Source: Marinobacterium ramblicola (GTDB lineage: Bacteria > Pseudomonadota > Gammaproteobacteria > Pseudomonadales > Balneatricaceae). Taken from it: a DNA stretch of 64,000 nucleotides. Under the pieces are notes generated by a model. That model made no database searches, was not told where the DNA came from, and saw only the letters and a program-made list of their open reading frames with translations. Positions within the stretch are counted from its first letter, which is position 1, and each line of letters begins with the position of its first letter. The stretch lies in contig NZ_JAHREP010000025.1 in assembly GCF_019084545.1 (NCBI RefSeq), positions 18,099-82,098 of the forward strand. The letters run 5' to 3'. A program made the translations under genes and the position numbers. Below, piece by piece: positions 47,585 to 56,077 of the stretch.

Positions 47585-47947
47585 TTAGATGCTCAATACA
47601 TGTCGGTGTTGTGCCAGCAGGGCGGGAAGCGCCGCATCGTCGACCAGCTCGACGGGCAGGATCAGCTCGTCCTGGCGAAGACCACGCTGTTCCAGAGAGG
47701 AGGTGCTGACACAAAGACGCTTGATATCGTACAGCGGCAGAGACTGCTGTACAGCGTTTAGGTTTTTTTGCCCGATAACGGAGGGGGATTGCCCTTTTAG
47801 CAACTGGAAAACGCCATCATCCAGAAACAGCAGGGTAACCGGCTGCTCGAATACCGAGCAGGTGAGCGCTACGTCCAGGGCATCGCGTGCTGCAGAGCTG
47901 CCGTAGGGGGCACTGCGGGTCATAACGAGAATGCCTTCAGTACTCAT
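47585..47947 (-). CDS. tusC: Sulfur relay protein TusC
   Basis: A 120-residue DsrF/TusC subunit. APYGSSAARDALDVALTCSVF near 13-33 and VTLLFLDDGVFQLLKGQ near 37-53 are family signatures. It lacks a catalytic Cys, as expected for the structural member of the trimer. Its start overlaps the tusD stop as ATGA. Confidence 0.92.
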   Translation of the reverse strand: MSTEGILVMTRSAPYGSSAARDALDVALTCSVFEQPVTLLFLDDGVFQLLKGQSPSVIGQKNLNAVQQSLPLYDIKRLCVSTSSLEQRGLRQDELILPVELVDDAALPALLAQHRHVLSI

Positions 47948-48342
47948 GAGCGGGCTCCAAAGGTAACGACACGGTCGGACTGGATGCAGGCTTCGACCAA
48001 CTGTCCCAGGCCTGACAGCTCAAATGAGTCACGCAGATTCCACTGATCCTGTTTGTAGCGAACGGCTTCCTGTTCGTTGATGACGCCCCGGCGAACCGCG
48101 GCCGCTATGCAGACCACAAGGTCCAGCTTATGTTGTTGGGCCAATTCCTGCCACTGCTGCGGGATATTGAACTCATCCTGCGGCGTACAGGTGAGTGCCG
48201 AACCGTTATGCACGCCGTCACGATAGAAGAAAATACGGTGGATGCTGTGTCCAGCGGCGAGTACCGCTCTTGCAAACCTGAGTGCAGTTTCGGCACCCTG
48301 GGTTTGAACCGGTGGCGCCTGAACGACTATGGAAAAGATCAT
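47944..48342 (-). CDS. tusD: Sulfur relay protein TusD
   Basis: A 132-residue DsrE/TusD subunit that takes persulfide sulfur; the active Cys78 is in LVVCIAAAVRRG at exactly the conserved position. QAPPVQTQGAETALRFARA is the family opening. Start at the ATG at 48342, which begins the conserved strand MIFSIVVQ; longer in-frame sequence derives from the upstream repeat. First of the tusDCB-tusE operon. Confidence 0.93.
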   Translation of the reverse strand: MIFSIVVQAPPVQTQGAETALRFARAVLAAGHSIHRIFFYRDGVHNGSALTCTPQDEFNIPQQWQELAQQHKLDLVVCIAAAVRRGVINEQEAVRYKQDQWNLRDSFELSGLGQLVEACIQSDRVVTFGARS

Positions 48343-48359
48343 CGGTTTTCCTGTATATC

Positions 48360-48409
48360 GCCGCTCCTGTGCATCCATGCACCCGCGGCATACCGTACAT
48401 CCTGTACAT
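48360..48409 (-). repeat. Dispersed 50-bp repeat, copy B
   Basis: On the minus strand this copy reads ATGTACAGGATGTACGGTAT onward and matches copy A (20501-20550) at 48 of 50 positions. It begins directly after the terminator at 48410 and ends 17 bases before tusD, so it forms the tusD leader. Confidence 0.85.
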
Positions 48410-48446
48410 AAAAGCCCTGTCATCTTAACAGATGAGCAGGGCTTTT
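48410..48446. terminator. Intrinsic terminator between yccA and tusD
   Basis: AAAAGCCCTG with CATCT, loop, AGATG, then CAGGGCTTTTT: a long stem (10 plus 5 pairs with a small bulge) with T-runs on both strands. It ends the yccA message on the minus strand. Confidence 0.9.
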
Positions 48447-48470
48447 TGCTGCCTGGCTTGAGGCGGGAAA

Positions 48471-49151
48471 TCAGTCGTCGCTGAATGCGCCGACCAGCGC
48501 CAGCAGGTGTACGAAGAGGTTGTAGATGCTCAGGTACAGGCTAACGGTGGCCATGACGTAGTTTGTGTAGTGGCCATTGACGATATTGCTGGTGTCGTAG
48601 AGCACAAAGCCCGCCATCAGCATCACGACAACGGCTGAGAATGCCAGGTGCAGGCCGGACACGTTGACGCCGAACATCGGCAGCACGAACAGTGCGACCA
48701 TGGCGATCAGCGCGACCATCATGCCCGCCGCCAGGAAGCCGCCCATGAAGCTGAAGTCCTTGCGGCTGGTCAGTGCGTACGCGGACAGGCCGAAGAAGGT
48801 GATTGCCGTCATACCCAGTGCAGTGGCAACGATCTGACCGCCGTTAGGCAGTGCCAGATACTGGTTCAGGATCGGGCCGAGGCCGAAACCGAGCAGGCCG
48901 GTGAAGGCGAAAGTGATCGGCAGGGCGGCGGCGCTGTTCTGTTTGCGGTTCAGCACGAACAGCAGGACAAAGCTTAAAATTACACTGCCCAGGTAGACTA
49001 TGAACGGCGGATTGACGGCCATGGATATGCCAGCCGTTACGGCGCTCAGGAGCATCGTCATGGACAGCAACAGGTAGGTGTTGCGAATTACCTTATTGGT
49101 ATCGGTTGTCGCAACATTTGCACTATGTTGCAGGGGGCGTACATTCGCCAT
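48471..49151 (-). CDS. yccA: Bax-inhibitor-1/YccA-family membrane protein
   Basis: A 226-residue inner-membrane protein with seven hydrophobic segments spread over the chain. VIRNTYLLLSMTMLLSAVTA near 20-39 and the late ASNIVN-like motif LYDTSNIVNGHYTNYV mark the BI-1/YccA family. In E. coli YccA modulates FtsH and protects SecY; other members form pH-sensitive calcium leaks. A terminator follows. Confidence 0.93.
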   Translation of the reverse strand: MANVRPLQHSANVATTDTNKVIRNTYLLLSMTMLLSAVTAGISMAVNPPFIVYLGSVILSFVLLFVLNRKQNSAAALPITFAFTGLLGFGLGPILNQYLALPNGGQIVATALGMTAITFFGLSAYALTSRKDFSFMGGFLAAGMMVALIAMVALFVLPMFGVNVSGLHLAFSAVVVMLMAGFVLYDTSNIVNGHYTNYVMATVSLYLSIYNLFVHLLALVGAFSDD

Positions 49152-49266
49152 AGCGTTCCTCGCACGTTTAATTGACTAGAACCAATAATGGTTATCTTTT
49201 CGCGTTTTTCAAGTGTTTCGACCATTTGACTTCGAGAAGATTCCACGTAAACTGCCCAGCGTTTGC

Positions 49267-49354
49267 GGAGGGATGGCTGAGTGGTTGAAAGCACCGGTCT
49301 TGAAAACCGACGAGTCGAGAGGCTCCCAGGGTTCGAATCCCTGTCCCTCCGCCA
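49267..49354 (+). tRNA. tRNA-Ser(UGA)
   Basis: A complete class II tRNA with long variable arm and encoded CCA. Acceptor GGAGGGA pairs with TCCCTCC; the anticodon TGA is at 49301-49303 in the loop CTTGAAA; T-arm GGTTCGAATCC is present. Confidence 0.97.
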
Positions 49355-49408
49355 CTTATTCTCTCAAAACCGCATCTCTCAGAATCCGTCAACAGAGTCT
49401 CCGTTCCG

Positions 49409-50206
49409 GTGAGCGACCCTAACCCCACAGTCGATCCTCAGCCCGACATACTCTTTGAAGATGACTGGATCATCGCGGCCAACAAGCCTGCCGGCCTGTT
49501 GGTGCATCCCAGCTGGATAGCGCCTGCCAGGACGCCAAACCTGGTATGCCAGTTGCGCGATCTGTACCCCGGCGAAAAAATTCACACCGTACACCGTCTG
49601 GATAGAGCGACTTCGGGGGTCATTCTGTTTGCCCGTAGCAAAGAGGTTGCGCACGCTCTTCAGACCGCATTCAGTGAACGATTGGTGGAGAAGCGTTACC
49701 TCTGCGTAACGAGGGGCTGGCCAGAAGAGCAGGGTGTTATCGATTACCCGTTGAAGCCGATTCATGATCGTATCGCCGATGCGCATTCCGACCCGGACAA
49801 ACCCGCCCAGGAAGCGGTATCCTCCTATCGTCGATTGGGGTGTGTGGAGCTGCCGATTCCGGTCGGCCGTTATCCGGCTGCACGCTACTCCCTGGTGGAG
49901 GTTTGCCCTAAAACGGGGCGTAAGCATCAGATCCGTCGCCATATGAAACATATCTTTCACCCGCTGGTTGGGGATACCAAGCATGGTGAGGGGCGGCATA
50001 ACCGTTTGTTTCGTGAGCACCTCGGAGTCCATCGCCTGTTATTGATGGCCACCGAAATCAGCTTCACTCATCCGGAAACAGCAGAGATTGTGAGGATTGT
50101 TGCACCGGTATCGGATGAGGTCGACGAGCTGTTTAGCCGCTTCGGTTGGAGCGGTTTGTATCCGACCCGTCGCAACGTCGAGCTGGGTGGTACCAATTTT
50201 GCGTAA
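49409..50206 (+). CDS. truC: tRNA pseudouridine(65) synthase
   Basis: A 265-residue RluA-family synthase. ILFEDDWIIAANKPAGLLVHPS opens the domain; the catalytic Asp is in VHRLDRATSGV near 70-80; the late motifs GRKHQIRRHMKHIFHPLVGD, and IHD-type insertion fit TruC rather than RluC/D because no S4 domain is present. Start GTG at 49409; no strong ribosome site. It lies downstream of tRNA-Ser. Confidence 0.9.
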   Translation: MSDPNPTVDPQPDILFEDDWIIAANKPAGLLVHPSWIAPARTPNLVCQLRDLYPGEKIHTVHRLDRATSGVILFARSKEVAHALQTAFSERLVEKRYLCVTRGWPEEQGVIDYPLKPIHDRIADAHSDPDKPAQEAVSSYRRLGCVELPIPVGRYPAARYSLVEVCPKTGRKHQIRRHMKHIFHPLVGDTKHGEGRHNRLFREHLGVHRLLLMATEISFTHPETAEIVRIVAPVSDEVDELFSRFGWSGLYPTRRNVELGGTNFA

Positions 50207-50366
50207 GGAAAGGTGCTATAACTGATTAGTAATAGCTACAGGCACAAGGAGAGATGGCAGGTGCCTGTATTTGTTACGAAAGATTAATAACGGCACATTA
50301 CTATTAACCAGGGTCGCAACCTATGGTCGACCAAGACAAGATTATAAGTCCGTGAAAAAACCTGAA

Positions 50367-51122
50367 ATGACCACACCTCCTTTATTGGCCGATCTGCTCC
50401 ACGCTTCCGGGCGTCTGCGGGTAGCGATCATCGGCGCCATGGATCAGGAGATCGAAGAGCTTAAGGAGATGCTCGTCGATCGCGACCACGAAGTGATTGC
50501 CGGATTCGATTTCTATACCGGTAAGCTGAATGGCACCGAAGTGGTGCTGTTGAAATCCGGTATCGGCAAAGTCAATGCTGCGATCGGCTGTTCAATCCTG
50601 CTATACCACTATCAGCCCAGCTGCGTCATCAATACGGGCTCTGCCGGTGGCTTTGATGGTGAGCTGGAGGTTGGGGACGTGGTGATCTCCCAGGAGGTGC
50701 GCCATCACGATGTTGACCTCACCGTGTTCGGCTATGAGCCCGGGCAGGTGCCGGGGCTGCCGCCGGCGTTCACTCCTGATCCGCTGCTTGTCCGCTTTGC
50801 CGAGCAAAGCATCAGCAAGAAGCGGGGCATGAAAACCGTCAACGGCTTGATTGCGACGGGAGACACCTTCATGAACCGCCCCGAAAGGGTCGAAACCACA
50901 CGCCTTCTGTTTCCCAGCATGAAAGCCTGTGAAATGGAGGCGGCGGCTATTGCCCAAACCTGCCACCGCTTCGGTACACCCTTCATCGTGATACGGGCGC
51001 TATCCGATATTGCGGGCAAGCAGTCTGAGGTCTCTTTCGAACAGTTCCTCGACAAGGCGGCTCACCACTCTGCAGAGATGGTGATCGGGATAACCGAGTG
51101 TTTGCGTAACTACGCAAAGTAA
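50367..51122 (+). CDS. mtnN: 5'-methylthioadenosine/S-adenosylhomocysteine nucleosidase
   Basis: A 251-residue enzyme that removes adenine from MTA and SAH, supplying S-ribosylhomocysteine to LuxS. VAIIGAMDQEIEELKEML opens the fold; VINTGSAGGFDGELEVGDVVI carries the phosphorylase motif; MEAAAIAQTC near 206 holds the Glu ligand, and VIRALSDIAGKQ the catalytic Asp. The start is uncertain: the ATG at 50367 is nearest the conserved core, but GTG at 50352 and earlier codons are in frame and none has a clear ribosome site. Confidence 0.9.
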   Translation: MTTPPLLADLLHASGRLRVAIIGAMDQEIEELKEMLVDRDHEVIAGFDFYTGKLNGTEVVLLKSGIGKVNAAIGCSILLYHYQPSCVINTGSAGGFDGELEVGDVVISQEVRHHDVDLTVFGYEPGQVPGLPPAFTPDPLLVRFAEQSISKKRGMKTVNGLIATGDTFMNRPERVETTRLLFPSMKACEMEAAAIAQTCHRFGTPFIVIRALSDIAGKQSEVSFEQFLDKAAHHSAEMVIGITECLRNYAK

Positions 51123-51132
51123 AATCGTGGGG

Positions 51133-51636
51133 TCAGGGAGCTGTCGGCAGCAGCTCTCTGATTCTCGCTTTCCACTTCTCACTGGCCCACTCCCTGGCAC
51201 CGGTGATCACCTCCACCAACTCACCCTCTGAATCGAACAGATAGCTCATCGGCAATCCTTTGAGGTTGAATTCGGTGAACGTGCGCCCTTCGCTGTCCAG
51301 CAGTATCTGCAGTGTGAGAGGGGTATCCAGCTTGTGTTTGAACGCCTCCAGGTCGGCTGCGCTTTCACCGGCACTGATTGCGACTATTCTGAAAGGCCGG
51401 TCGATAAATGCCTGTTCGAGGCTTTCCAGTTCCGGCATCTCTTTCACGCAGGGAGGGCACCAGGTCGCCCAGAAGTTAACCAGCAGCACCTCGCCTCGAT
51501 GTTGGGCTAGCGAATAGCTTGTGCCTTCGGGTGTTTGAAAGCTCAGCCTGTAGATATCGGGAGCGCGCGATTCGCCTGCATGGCCAGGTGTCGTCTGTGA
51601 GATAAGCAGCAAACCGAGCAGAAAGTGCTTTAGCAT
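51133..51636 (-). CDS. TlpA/ResA-like thiol-disulfide oxidoreductase
   Basis: A 167-residue exported thioredoxin-fold protein. Signal peptide about 1-20 (cut after HAGES region). The redox site CPPC is in FWATWCPPCVKEMPELE near 56-72, and the cis-Pro region is KGLPMSYLFDSEGE near 126. Family members reduce apocytochrome c or protect envelope thiols. It is convergent with mtnN, with 10 bases between. Confidence 0.9.
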   Translation of the reverse strand: MLKHFLLGLLLISQTTPGHAGESRAPDIYRLSFQTPEGTSYSLAQHRGEVLLVNFWATWCPPCVKEMPELESLEQAFIDRPFRIVAISAGESAADLEAFKHKLDTPLTLQILLDSEGRTFTEFNLKGLPMSYLFDSEGELVEVITGAREWASEKWKARIRELLPTAP

Positions 51637-51747
51637 CGAGATTTTCCTGAGTAGTGTACAGTCTTACCCGCAGATCCCTCGGTTAAGAGCATCGTTGCGT
51701 CTTTGAACCGATAGTTTAGCTTAAGTCTTTGTATTAAGGAGATTGTT

Positions 51748-52620
51748 ATGGCCAAGGTAGCGTTCGTAGGTCTCGGCACCATGGGGTACCCCATGGCGGG
51801 CCATCTGGCTAAGGCCGGTCATGAAGTATGCGTGTACAACCGTTCCCGGGCGAAAGCCGAACGGTGGGTGGCCGAGTTCGGTAATCGTCTCGCTGACACC
51901 CCTGAAGAGGCTGCCCGGGGTGCGGAGTTTGTCATGACCTGCGTCGGCAACGACGACGACCTGTATCAGGTGACGCTTGGCGAGCAGGGCGTTCTCAAGG
52001 GGATGGCACCTAGTGCGATTCTTATCGATCATACCACCGCATCCGCCGAGATCGCGCGTAAGCTCGATGGCGCCTGCCGCGTGCAGCAGTGCGGTTTTCT
52101 CGATGCGCCTGTATCGGGCGGTCAGGCGGGCGCCGAAAATGGTGTTCTGGGCATTATGGTCGGCGGTGCCGGCGAGAGCTTTGCGCGGGCCGAACCGGTT
52201 ATTGCAGTATACGCCAAGGCCACAAAGCACCTTGGCGAGGCGGGCAGCGGTCAGTTGACCAAGATGGTCAATCAGATCTGTATCGCCGGATTGCTGCAGG
52301 GGTTGGCTGAAGCCACCCATTTTCTCAAGCAGTCGGGCCTGGATGGGGAGGCAGTATTCGATGTTATCCAGCATGGCGCGGCAGGTTCCTGGCAGATGAG
52401 CAATCGACATCAAACGATGCTGAACGACCAGTTCGACTTTGGCTTTGCGGTGGACTGGATGCGCAAAGATCTTTCGCTGGTTCTGGATGAGGCGCGCCGT
52501 AACGGTGCGCGCCTGCCGGTAACGGCGCTGGTTGATCAGTTCTATGCCGATGTGCAGCAGATGGGTGGGGGGCGCTGGGATACCTCAAGCCTGCTCAAGC
52601 GTCTGGAGCCTGGCAGTTAG
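51748..52620 (+). CDS. NAD(P)-dependent beta-hydroxyacid dehydrogenase
   Basis: A 290-residue enzyme of the 3-hydroxyisobutyrate dehydrogenase family. Rossmann motif FVGLGTMGYPMAGHLAKAG at 6-24, substrate-binding DAPVSGGQAGAENGVL near 118-133, and the catalytic Lys in GQLTKMVNQ near 168. It could reduce succinic, malonic or tartronic semialdehyde; the sequence does not decide. GGAG precedes the ATG. Confidence 0.9.
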   Translation: MAKVAFVGLGTMGYPMAGHLAKAGHEVCVYNRSRAKAERWVAEFGNRLADTPEEAARGAEFVMTCVGNDDDLYQVTLGEQGVLKGMAPSAILIDHTTASAEIARKLDGACRVQQCGFLDAPVSGGQAGAENGVLGIMVGGAGESFARAEPVIAVYAKATKHLGEAGSGQLTKMVNQICIAGLLQGLAEATHFLKQSGLDGEAVFDVIQHGAAGSWQMSNRHQTMLNDQFDFGFAVDWMRKDLSLVLDEARRNGARLPVTALVDQFYADVQQMGGGRWDTSSLLKRLEPGS

Positions 52621-52736
52621 CGTATTCAGTACTATTGATGTACTGGAATTAGCGACCCGAGCCGTTATAATGCGCAAAATTTCACCAGAGTGCGGACCAC
52701 CGCACCTTAACAATCTCGAACAGAGGTTCTAGTTCT

Positions 52737-52877
52737 ATGACTGATATCGACAAGTACACCCTGGTTTCTTTCGCACCGAGCCTCGTGATTGTGGCGGCGA
52801 TGATCATCGGCACTTTCGTTGCCGTACGCTTCCTGAAAAAGGTTATCGCTCAGGACGCAGCGAAAGCGGGTGAGTGA
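52737..52877 (+). CDS. Small single-span membrane protein (46 residues)
   Basis: Reads MTDIDKYTLVSFAPSLVIVA, then AMIIGTFVAVRFL and a charged tail KKVIAQDAAKAGE. One membrane helix spans about residues 12-33, with an acidic N-terminus outside and a Lys/Arg-flanked tail inside. AGAGGTT lies eight bases before the ATG and a terminator follows 20 bases after the stop, which supports a real gene. No family is recognised; it could be a small subunit of a membrane complex. Confidence 0.6.
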   Translation: MTDIDKYTLVSFAPSLVIVAAMIIGTFVAVRFLKKVIAQDAAKAGE

Positions 52878-52891
52878 GGTCTGAGGGCCTG

Positions 52892-53833
52892 CTATGGAAA
52901 GGTCGCGTAAGCGGCCTTTTTTGTCCCATGCGATCCGGACCAGTCATCGGCGACAACGAACCCTCTTGAACGTTCGATCCAGCCGCCGTCCGTTTGCCGG
53001 AGGATCAGCACCAGATGCGCGCGCGCTTGGCCCGATATCGCCTCCCTCAGTCGATCAAATTCGATGGGATCTGTCTCCAGCATTGAGGCCGGCAGCAGCC
53101 AGTCCGGTTTTCTGACCAGCATGTAAACACTGCCTGGCGCCTTGATCAACTCCAGCTCGGATTGGGTCAGCCACCAGCCTTTGAGGTGGGCGGGGTTGAT
53201 CTGCTCTGGCTGACATCGGGGCGTTGGTCGTAGCGGATGGTAGAACAGCCAGCCCTTGATCCATAGCGCCGATGACAGGGGCTGTTCGATACCCAACTCC
53301 GCGAGTTGCCGTTTGGCTTCCGGCCGTTGAGTCAGCTTGAGCTGATGGTTGAGCATATGGTGCCACTTCTGCGCCAGGCAGTCGTCGCGCCGGGTGCCGA
53401 TGTAGTGCGCAAGCGAACTGCCATCGCCATCGAGCAAATAGAGCTTGAGTGCGACTTCAAGGTGCAGCCACTGTTGCGCGAGCTGAATCAAGAAATCAAA
53501 TTCACCGAGGGTCTTTTTCTCGCTTTTTACCTGTATATTTCTTTTAATATCAAAAACATCTGCTTCAGATCTCAAGTATTGAAAGACCAGATTTTCAAAA
53601 TGCTCTCCCAGGCGCCAGTGCGGCTGGTAAGCGGCTACGTCCAGGAGGTTCGGGCTTGCTGTCTGGAGTTGTGGCGGGCGACTGAGGCCGGGGGGAGGCA
53701 GCAGAAGATCTGGCGATGAGGTCAGCCATTCCAGCTCCGCCTGTAGCCGCAGCGGATGAGAACTGGGTTTGTAGGGTGGACGACGATTCACATCTGCCTC
53801 AAAAGTGCCTAGAGTATGCCGCATTCGAAACAT
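52892..53833 (-). CDS. DUF1853-family protein
   Basis: A soluble protein of about 313 residues from the ATG at 53833. Family signatures: LGEHFENLVFQYLRS, IQVKSEKKTLGEFDFLI with a PD-(D/E)xK-like E-x-D-x-x and downstream E-V-A-L-K-L-Y, and VRKPDWLLP near the end. This arrangement is seen in the restriction-like nuclease fold, but DUF1853 has no proven activity. No ribosome site decides among ATGs at 53833 and 53824; a longer frame to 53884 overlaps the divergent gene. Confidence 0.78.
   Translation of the reverse strand: MFRMRHTLGTFEADVNRRPPYKPSSHPLRLQAELEWLTSSPDLLLPPPGLSRPPQLQTASPNLLDVAAYQPHWRLGEHFENLVFQYLRSEADVFDIKRNIQVKSEKKTLGEFDFLIQLAQQWLHLEVALKLYLLDGDGSSLAHYIGTRRDDCLAQKWHHMLNHQLKLTQRPEAKRQLAELGIEQPLSSALWIKGWLFYHPLRPTPRCQPEQINPAHLKGWWLTQSELELIKAPGSVYMLVRKPDWLLPASMLETDPIEFDRLREAISGQARAHLVLILRQTDGGWIERSRGFVVADDWSGSHGTKKAAYATFP
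52898..52922 (+). terminator. Intrinsic terminator after the small membrane protein
   Basis: AAAGGTCGC, loop GTAA, GCGGCCTTTTTT: a 9-bp stem with one mismatch pair and a T-run. It overlaps the 3' end of the convergent DUF1853 gene. Confidence 0.8.
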
Positions 53834-53856
53834 AGATTGACAGACAGGGGCGCACA

Positions 53857-54189
53857 ATGACAGCGATGACCAAACGCCAGGCACTTCGTCTCCAGCAAGA
53901 GCTGCAGCAGAACAACCGTCAAAGCAAGCGCCATCCGTTGCTGTCCGAAACCGATATCAACACCATATTGGTTAACGGGGCCAAGATCTCTCTGAGTAAG
54001 CTAAAGCGCGCCAAAACCTTCGATGCCCGGCTCTACTACTTCGCCGAAATTGGCGTCTATCTCGAGGTCTCCCTGTCACGCGGTGCAGGTATCTCGGACG
54101 AGACGCGGGATCAGCTGCGCGAGATACATCGCCAAGCAACGCATGTCCATATGCAGGCCAATAAACAGTTCAATCAGGTCGAGACCTGA
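53857..54189 (+). CDS. Small conserved-looking hypothetical protein
   Basis: A 110-residue basic, helical protein (MTAMTKRQALRLQQELQQ, then LSETDINTILVNGAKISLSKLKRAKTFDARLYYFAEIGVYLEVSLSRG). No family recognised. AGGGGCG lies before the ATG. It is 18 bases upstream of uvrC on the same strand and may share its transcript. Confidence 0.6.
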   Translation: MTAMTKRQALRLQQELQQNNRQSKRHPLLSETDINTILVNGAKISLSKLKRAKTFDARLYYFAEIGVYLEVSLSRGAGISDETRDQLREIHRQATHVHMQANKQFNQVET

Positions 54190-54206
54190 TAGCCATAGAT
54201 TCGACA

Positions 54207-56048
54207 GTGACAGAACCGGATAACAGCAGCGCATTTGACAGCAAGGCCTTCCTTTCCCGCCTGACCACACGCCCCGGCGTTTATCAGATGTTCAACAGCG
54301 AGGGAGAGATTCTCTATGTCGGCAAGGCACGGAACCTTAAAAACCGTGTGTCCAGCTATTTCCGGGCCAGCGGCCTGACGACCAAAACCATGGCCCTGGT
54401 GGCCAAGATCGCCCGTATCGAAGTCACCATCACCAATAGCGAGACCGAAGCGCTGCTGCTTGAACAAAACCTGATCAAGCAGCAGCGTCCGCCCTACAAT
54501 ATCCTGCTACGCGATGATAAGTCTTACCCCTATATTCTGGTCACCGACAAAGATGAGTATCCCGCCGTGCGTTTCCAGCGCGGAGCCAAGAAAGGGAGAG
54601 GGCGCTATTTCGGGCCTTTTCCCAGTGGCTCGGCGGTACGGGAAAGTCTGCATATCCTGCAGAAAGTGTTTCTGATCCGTCAGTGTGAAGACAGCTTCTT
54701 TCGTAACCGGTCGCGACCCTGTCTGCAGTATCAGATCAAGCGCTGCAGCGGGCCCTGCGTCGGTCTGATCACGCCTGAGCAATACGATAGTGATCTGCGT
54801 CACGCGATGATGTTCCTGGAGGGGCGCAACCAGGCGATCATGGAGGAGTTGGGGGCGCAGATGGATGCCGCTTCTGCCGCGCTTGACTTCGAGAAAGCCG
54901 CGGAGCTGCGCGATCAGATCAGCCGCTTGCGTCAGGTACAGGAGCAGCAATACGTCTCCGGTATGCAGGGCGATGCCGACGTGTTCGGTTGCGCCATGCA
55001 GGCGGGAGGCACCGTGGTCCACGGTTTGTTCGTGCGTCAGGGCAGGGTTATCGGCAGCAAGGTTTACCATCCACGGGTGTCGATCGAGGAGAGTCCCGCC
55101 GATGTGCTGGCGGCATTTATCGCTCAGTTTTACTTGGCGGGCGTGCGCGAGATTCCGGATCACCTGATTGTCAGTTACGAGCTTGAGGGCAAGGATGCGC
55201 TTGAGCAGGCGCTTGGTGAAAAGCGCGGCCGTAACGTCAGCATCGCGCACAAGGTCAGGGGAGAGCGGGCCGGTTGGCAGCGGCTGGCACAGACCAATGC
55301 GGAGCAGCAGCTGGCCAGCCATCTGGCCAGTAAGCAGAGTATCCACGGTCGCTACCTGGCGCTGCAGGATCTGCTGGGCCTCGACAGCCTGCCGGAGCGG
55401 CTGGAGTGTTTCGATATCAGTCACAGCTCAGGTGAAGCCACGGTGGCATCCTGCGTCGTATTCGATCGCAACGGCCCGCTCAAGTCGGACTATCGAACCT
55501 TCAATATTGAGGGTATCACGGCAGGAGACGATTACGCCGCCATGCATCAGGCGTTGACCCGGCGCTACACCCGCTTGAAAAAGGGCGAGGCCAAGCTCCC
55601 TGACCTGCTGGTGATCGACGGAGGCAAAGGGCAGGTTGCGCAAGCGATGGAGGTGCTCGACAGCCTGCAGATCACCGAGGTGCTGGTTATCGGTATCGCC
55701 AAGGGGCCGACCCGTAAAGCGGGGTTTGAGGTGCTGATAAGCGGCGATACCGGCCAGGAGCAGATGTTACAGGCAGACTCCCCTGCGCTGCATCTGTTGC
55801 AGCATATCCGGGATGAGGCGCATCGCTTTGCCATAACCGGTCATCGTGCACGACGGGGTAAGGCCCGCAAACAGTCCAAACTTGAGGGCATACCCGGTAT
55901 AGGGCCCAAGCGACGGCGTGAATTGCTGCGCCATTTTGGTGGTGTAAGAGAGATAGAAAGCGCCAGTGTTGAAGAAATCGCAAAAGTCTCTACCATAAGT
56001 CGGGCGCTGGCGGAGGAGATCCATGCCGCGCTGCACCCCGAACATTGA
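54207..56048 (+). CDS. uvrC: Excinuclease ABC subunit C
   Basis: A 613-residue nuclease making both incisions in nucleotide excision repair. GIY-YIG domain at about 17-90 (GVYQMFNSEGEILYVGKARN), UVR coiled motif near 206-240, the RNase-H-like C-terminal nuclease with ECFDISHSSGEATVASCVVF near 397 and DLLVIDGGKGQ near 470, and HhH motifs at the end (IPGIGPKRRRELLRHFGG). Start is GTG at 54207. The uvrC-pgsA-tRNA order is conserved in gammaproteobacteria. Confidence 0.97.
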   Translation: MTEPDNSSAFDSKAFLSRLTTRPGVYQMFNSEGEILYVGKARNLKNRVSSYFRASGLTTKTMALVAKIARIEVTITNSETEALLLEQNLIKQQRPPYNILLRDDKSYPYILVTDKDEYPAVRFQRGAKKGRGRYFGPFPSGSAVRESLHILQKVFLIRQCEDSFFRNRSRPCLQYQIKRCSGPCVGLITPEQYDSDLRHAMMFLEGRNQAIMEELGAQMDAASAALDFEKAAELRDQISRLRQVQEQQYVSGMQGDADVFGCAMQAGGTVVHGLFVRQGRVIGSKVYHPRVSIEESPADVLAAFIAQFYLAGVREIPDHLIVSYELEGKDALEQALGEKRGRNVSIAHKVRGERAGWQRLAQTNAEQQLASHLASKQSIHGRYLALQDLLGLDSLPERLECFDISHSSGEATVASCVVFDRNGPLKSDYRTFNIEGITAGDDYAAMHQALTRRYTRLKKGEAKLPDLLVIDGGKGQVAQAMEVLDSLQITEVLVIGIAKGPTRKAGFEVLISGDTGQEQMLQADSPALHLLQHIRDEAHRFAITGHRARRGKARKQSKLEGIPGIGPKRRRELLRHFGGVREIESASVEEIAKVSTISRALAEEIHAALHPEH

Positions 56049-56077
56049 GCCATCCGGACAGGCTGTAGATCCTTCAG

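Noticed and set aside
48218..48409. Small protein MYRMYGMPR, also seen at 20501
   Set aside because: Both frames are created by the 50-bp repeat; the second part differs completely between copies and no ribosome site precedes either.
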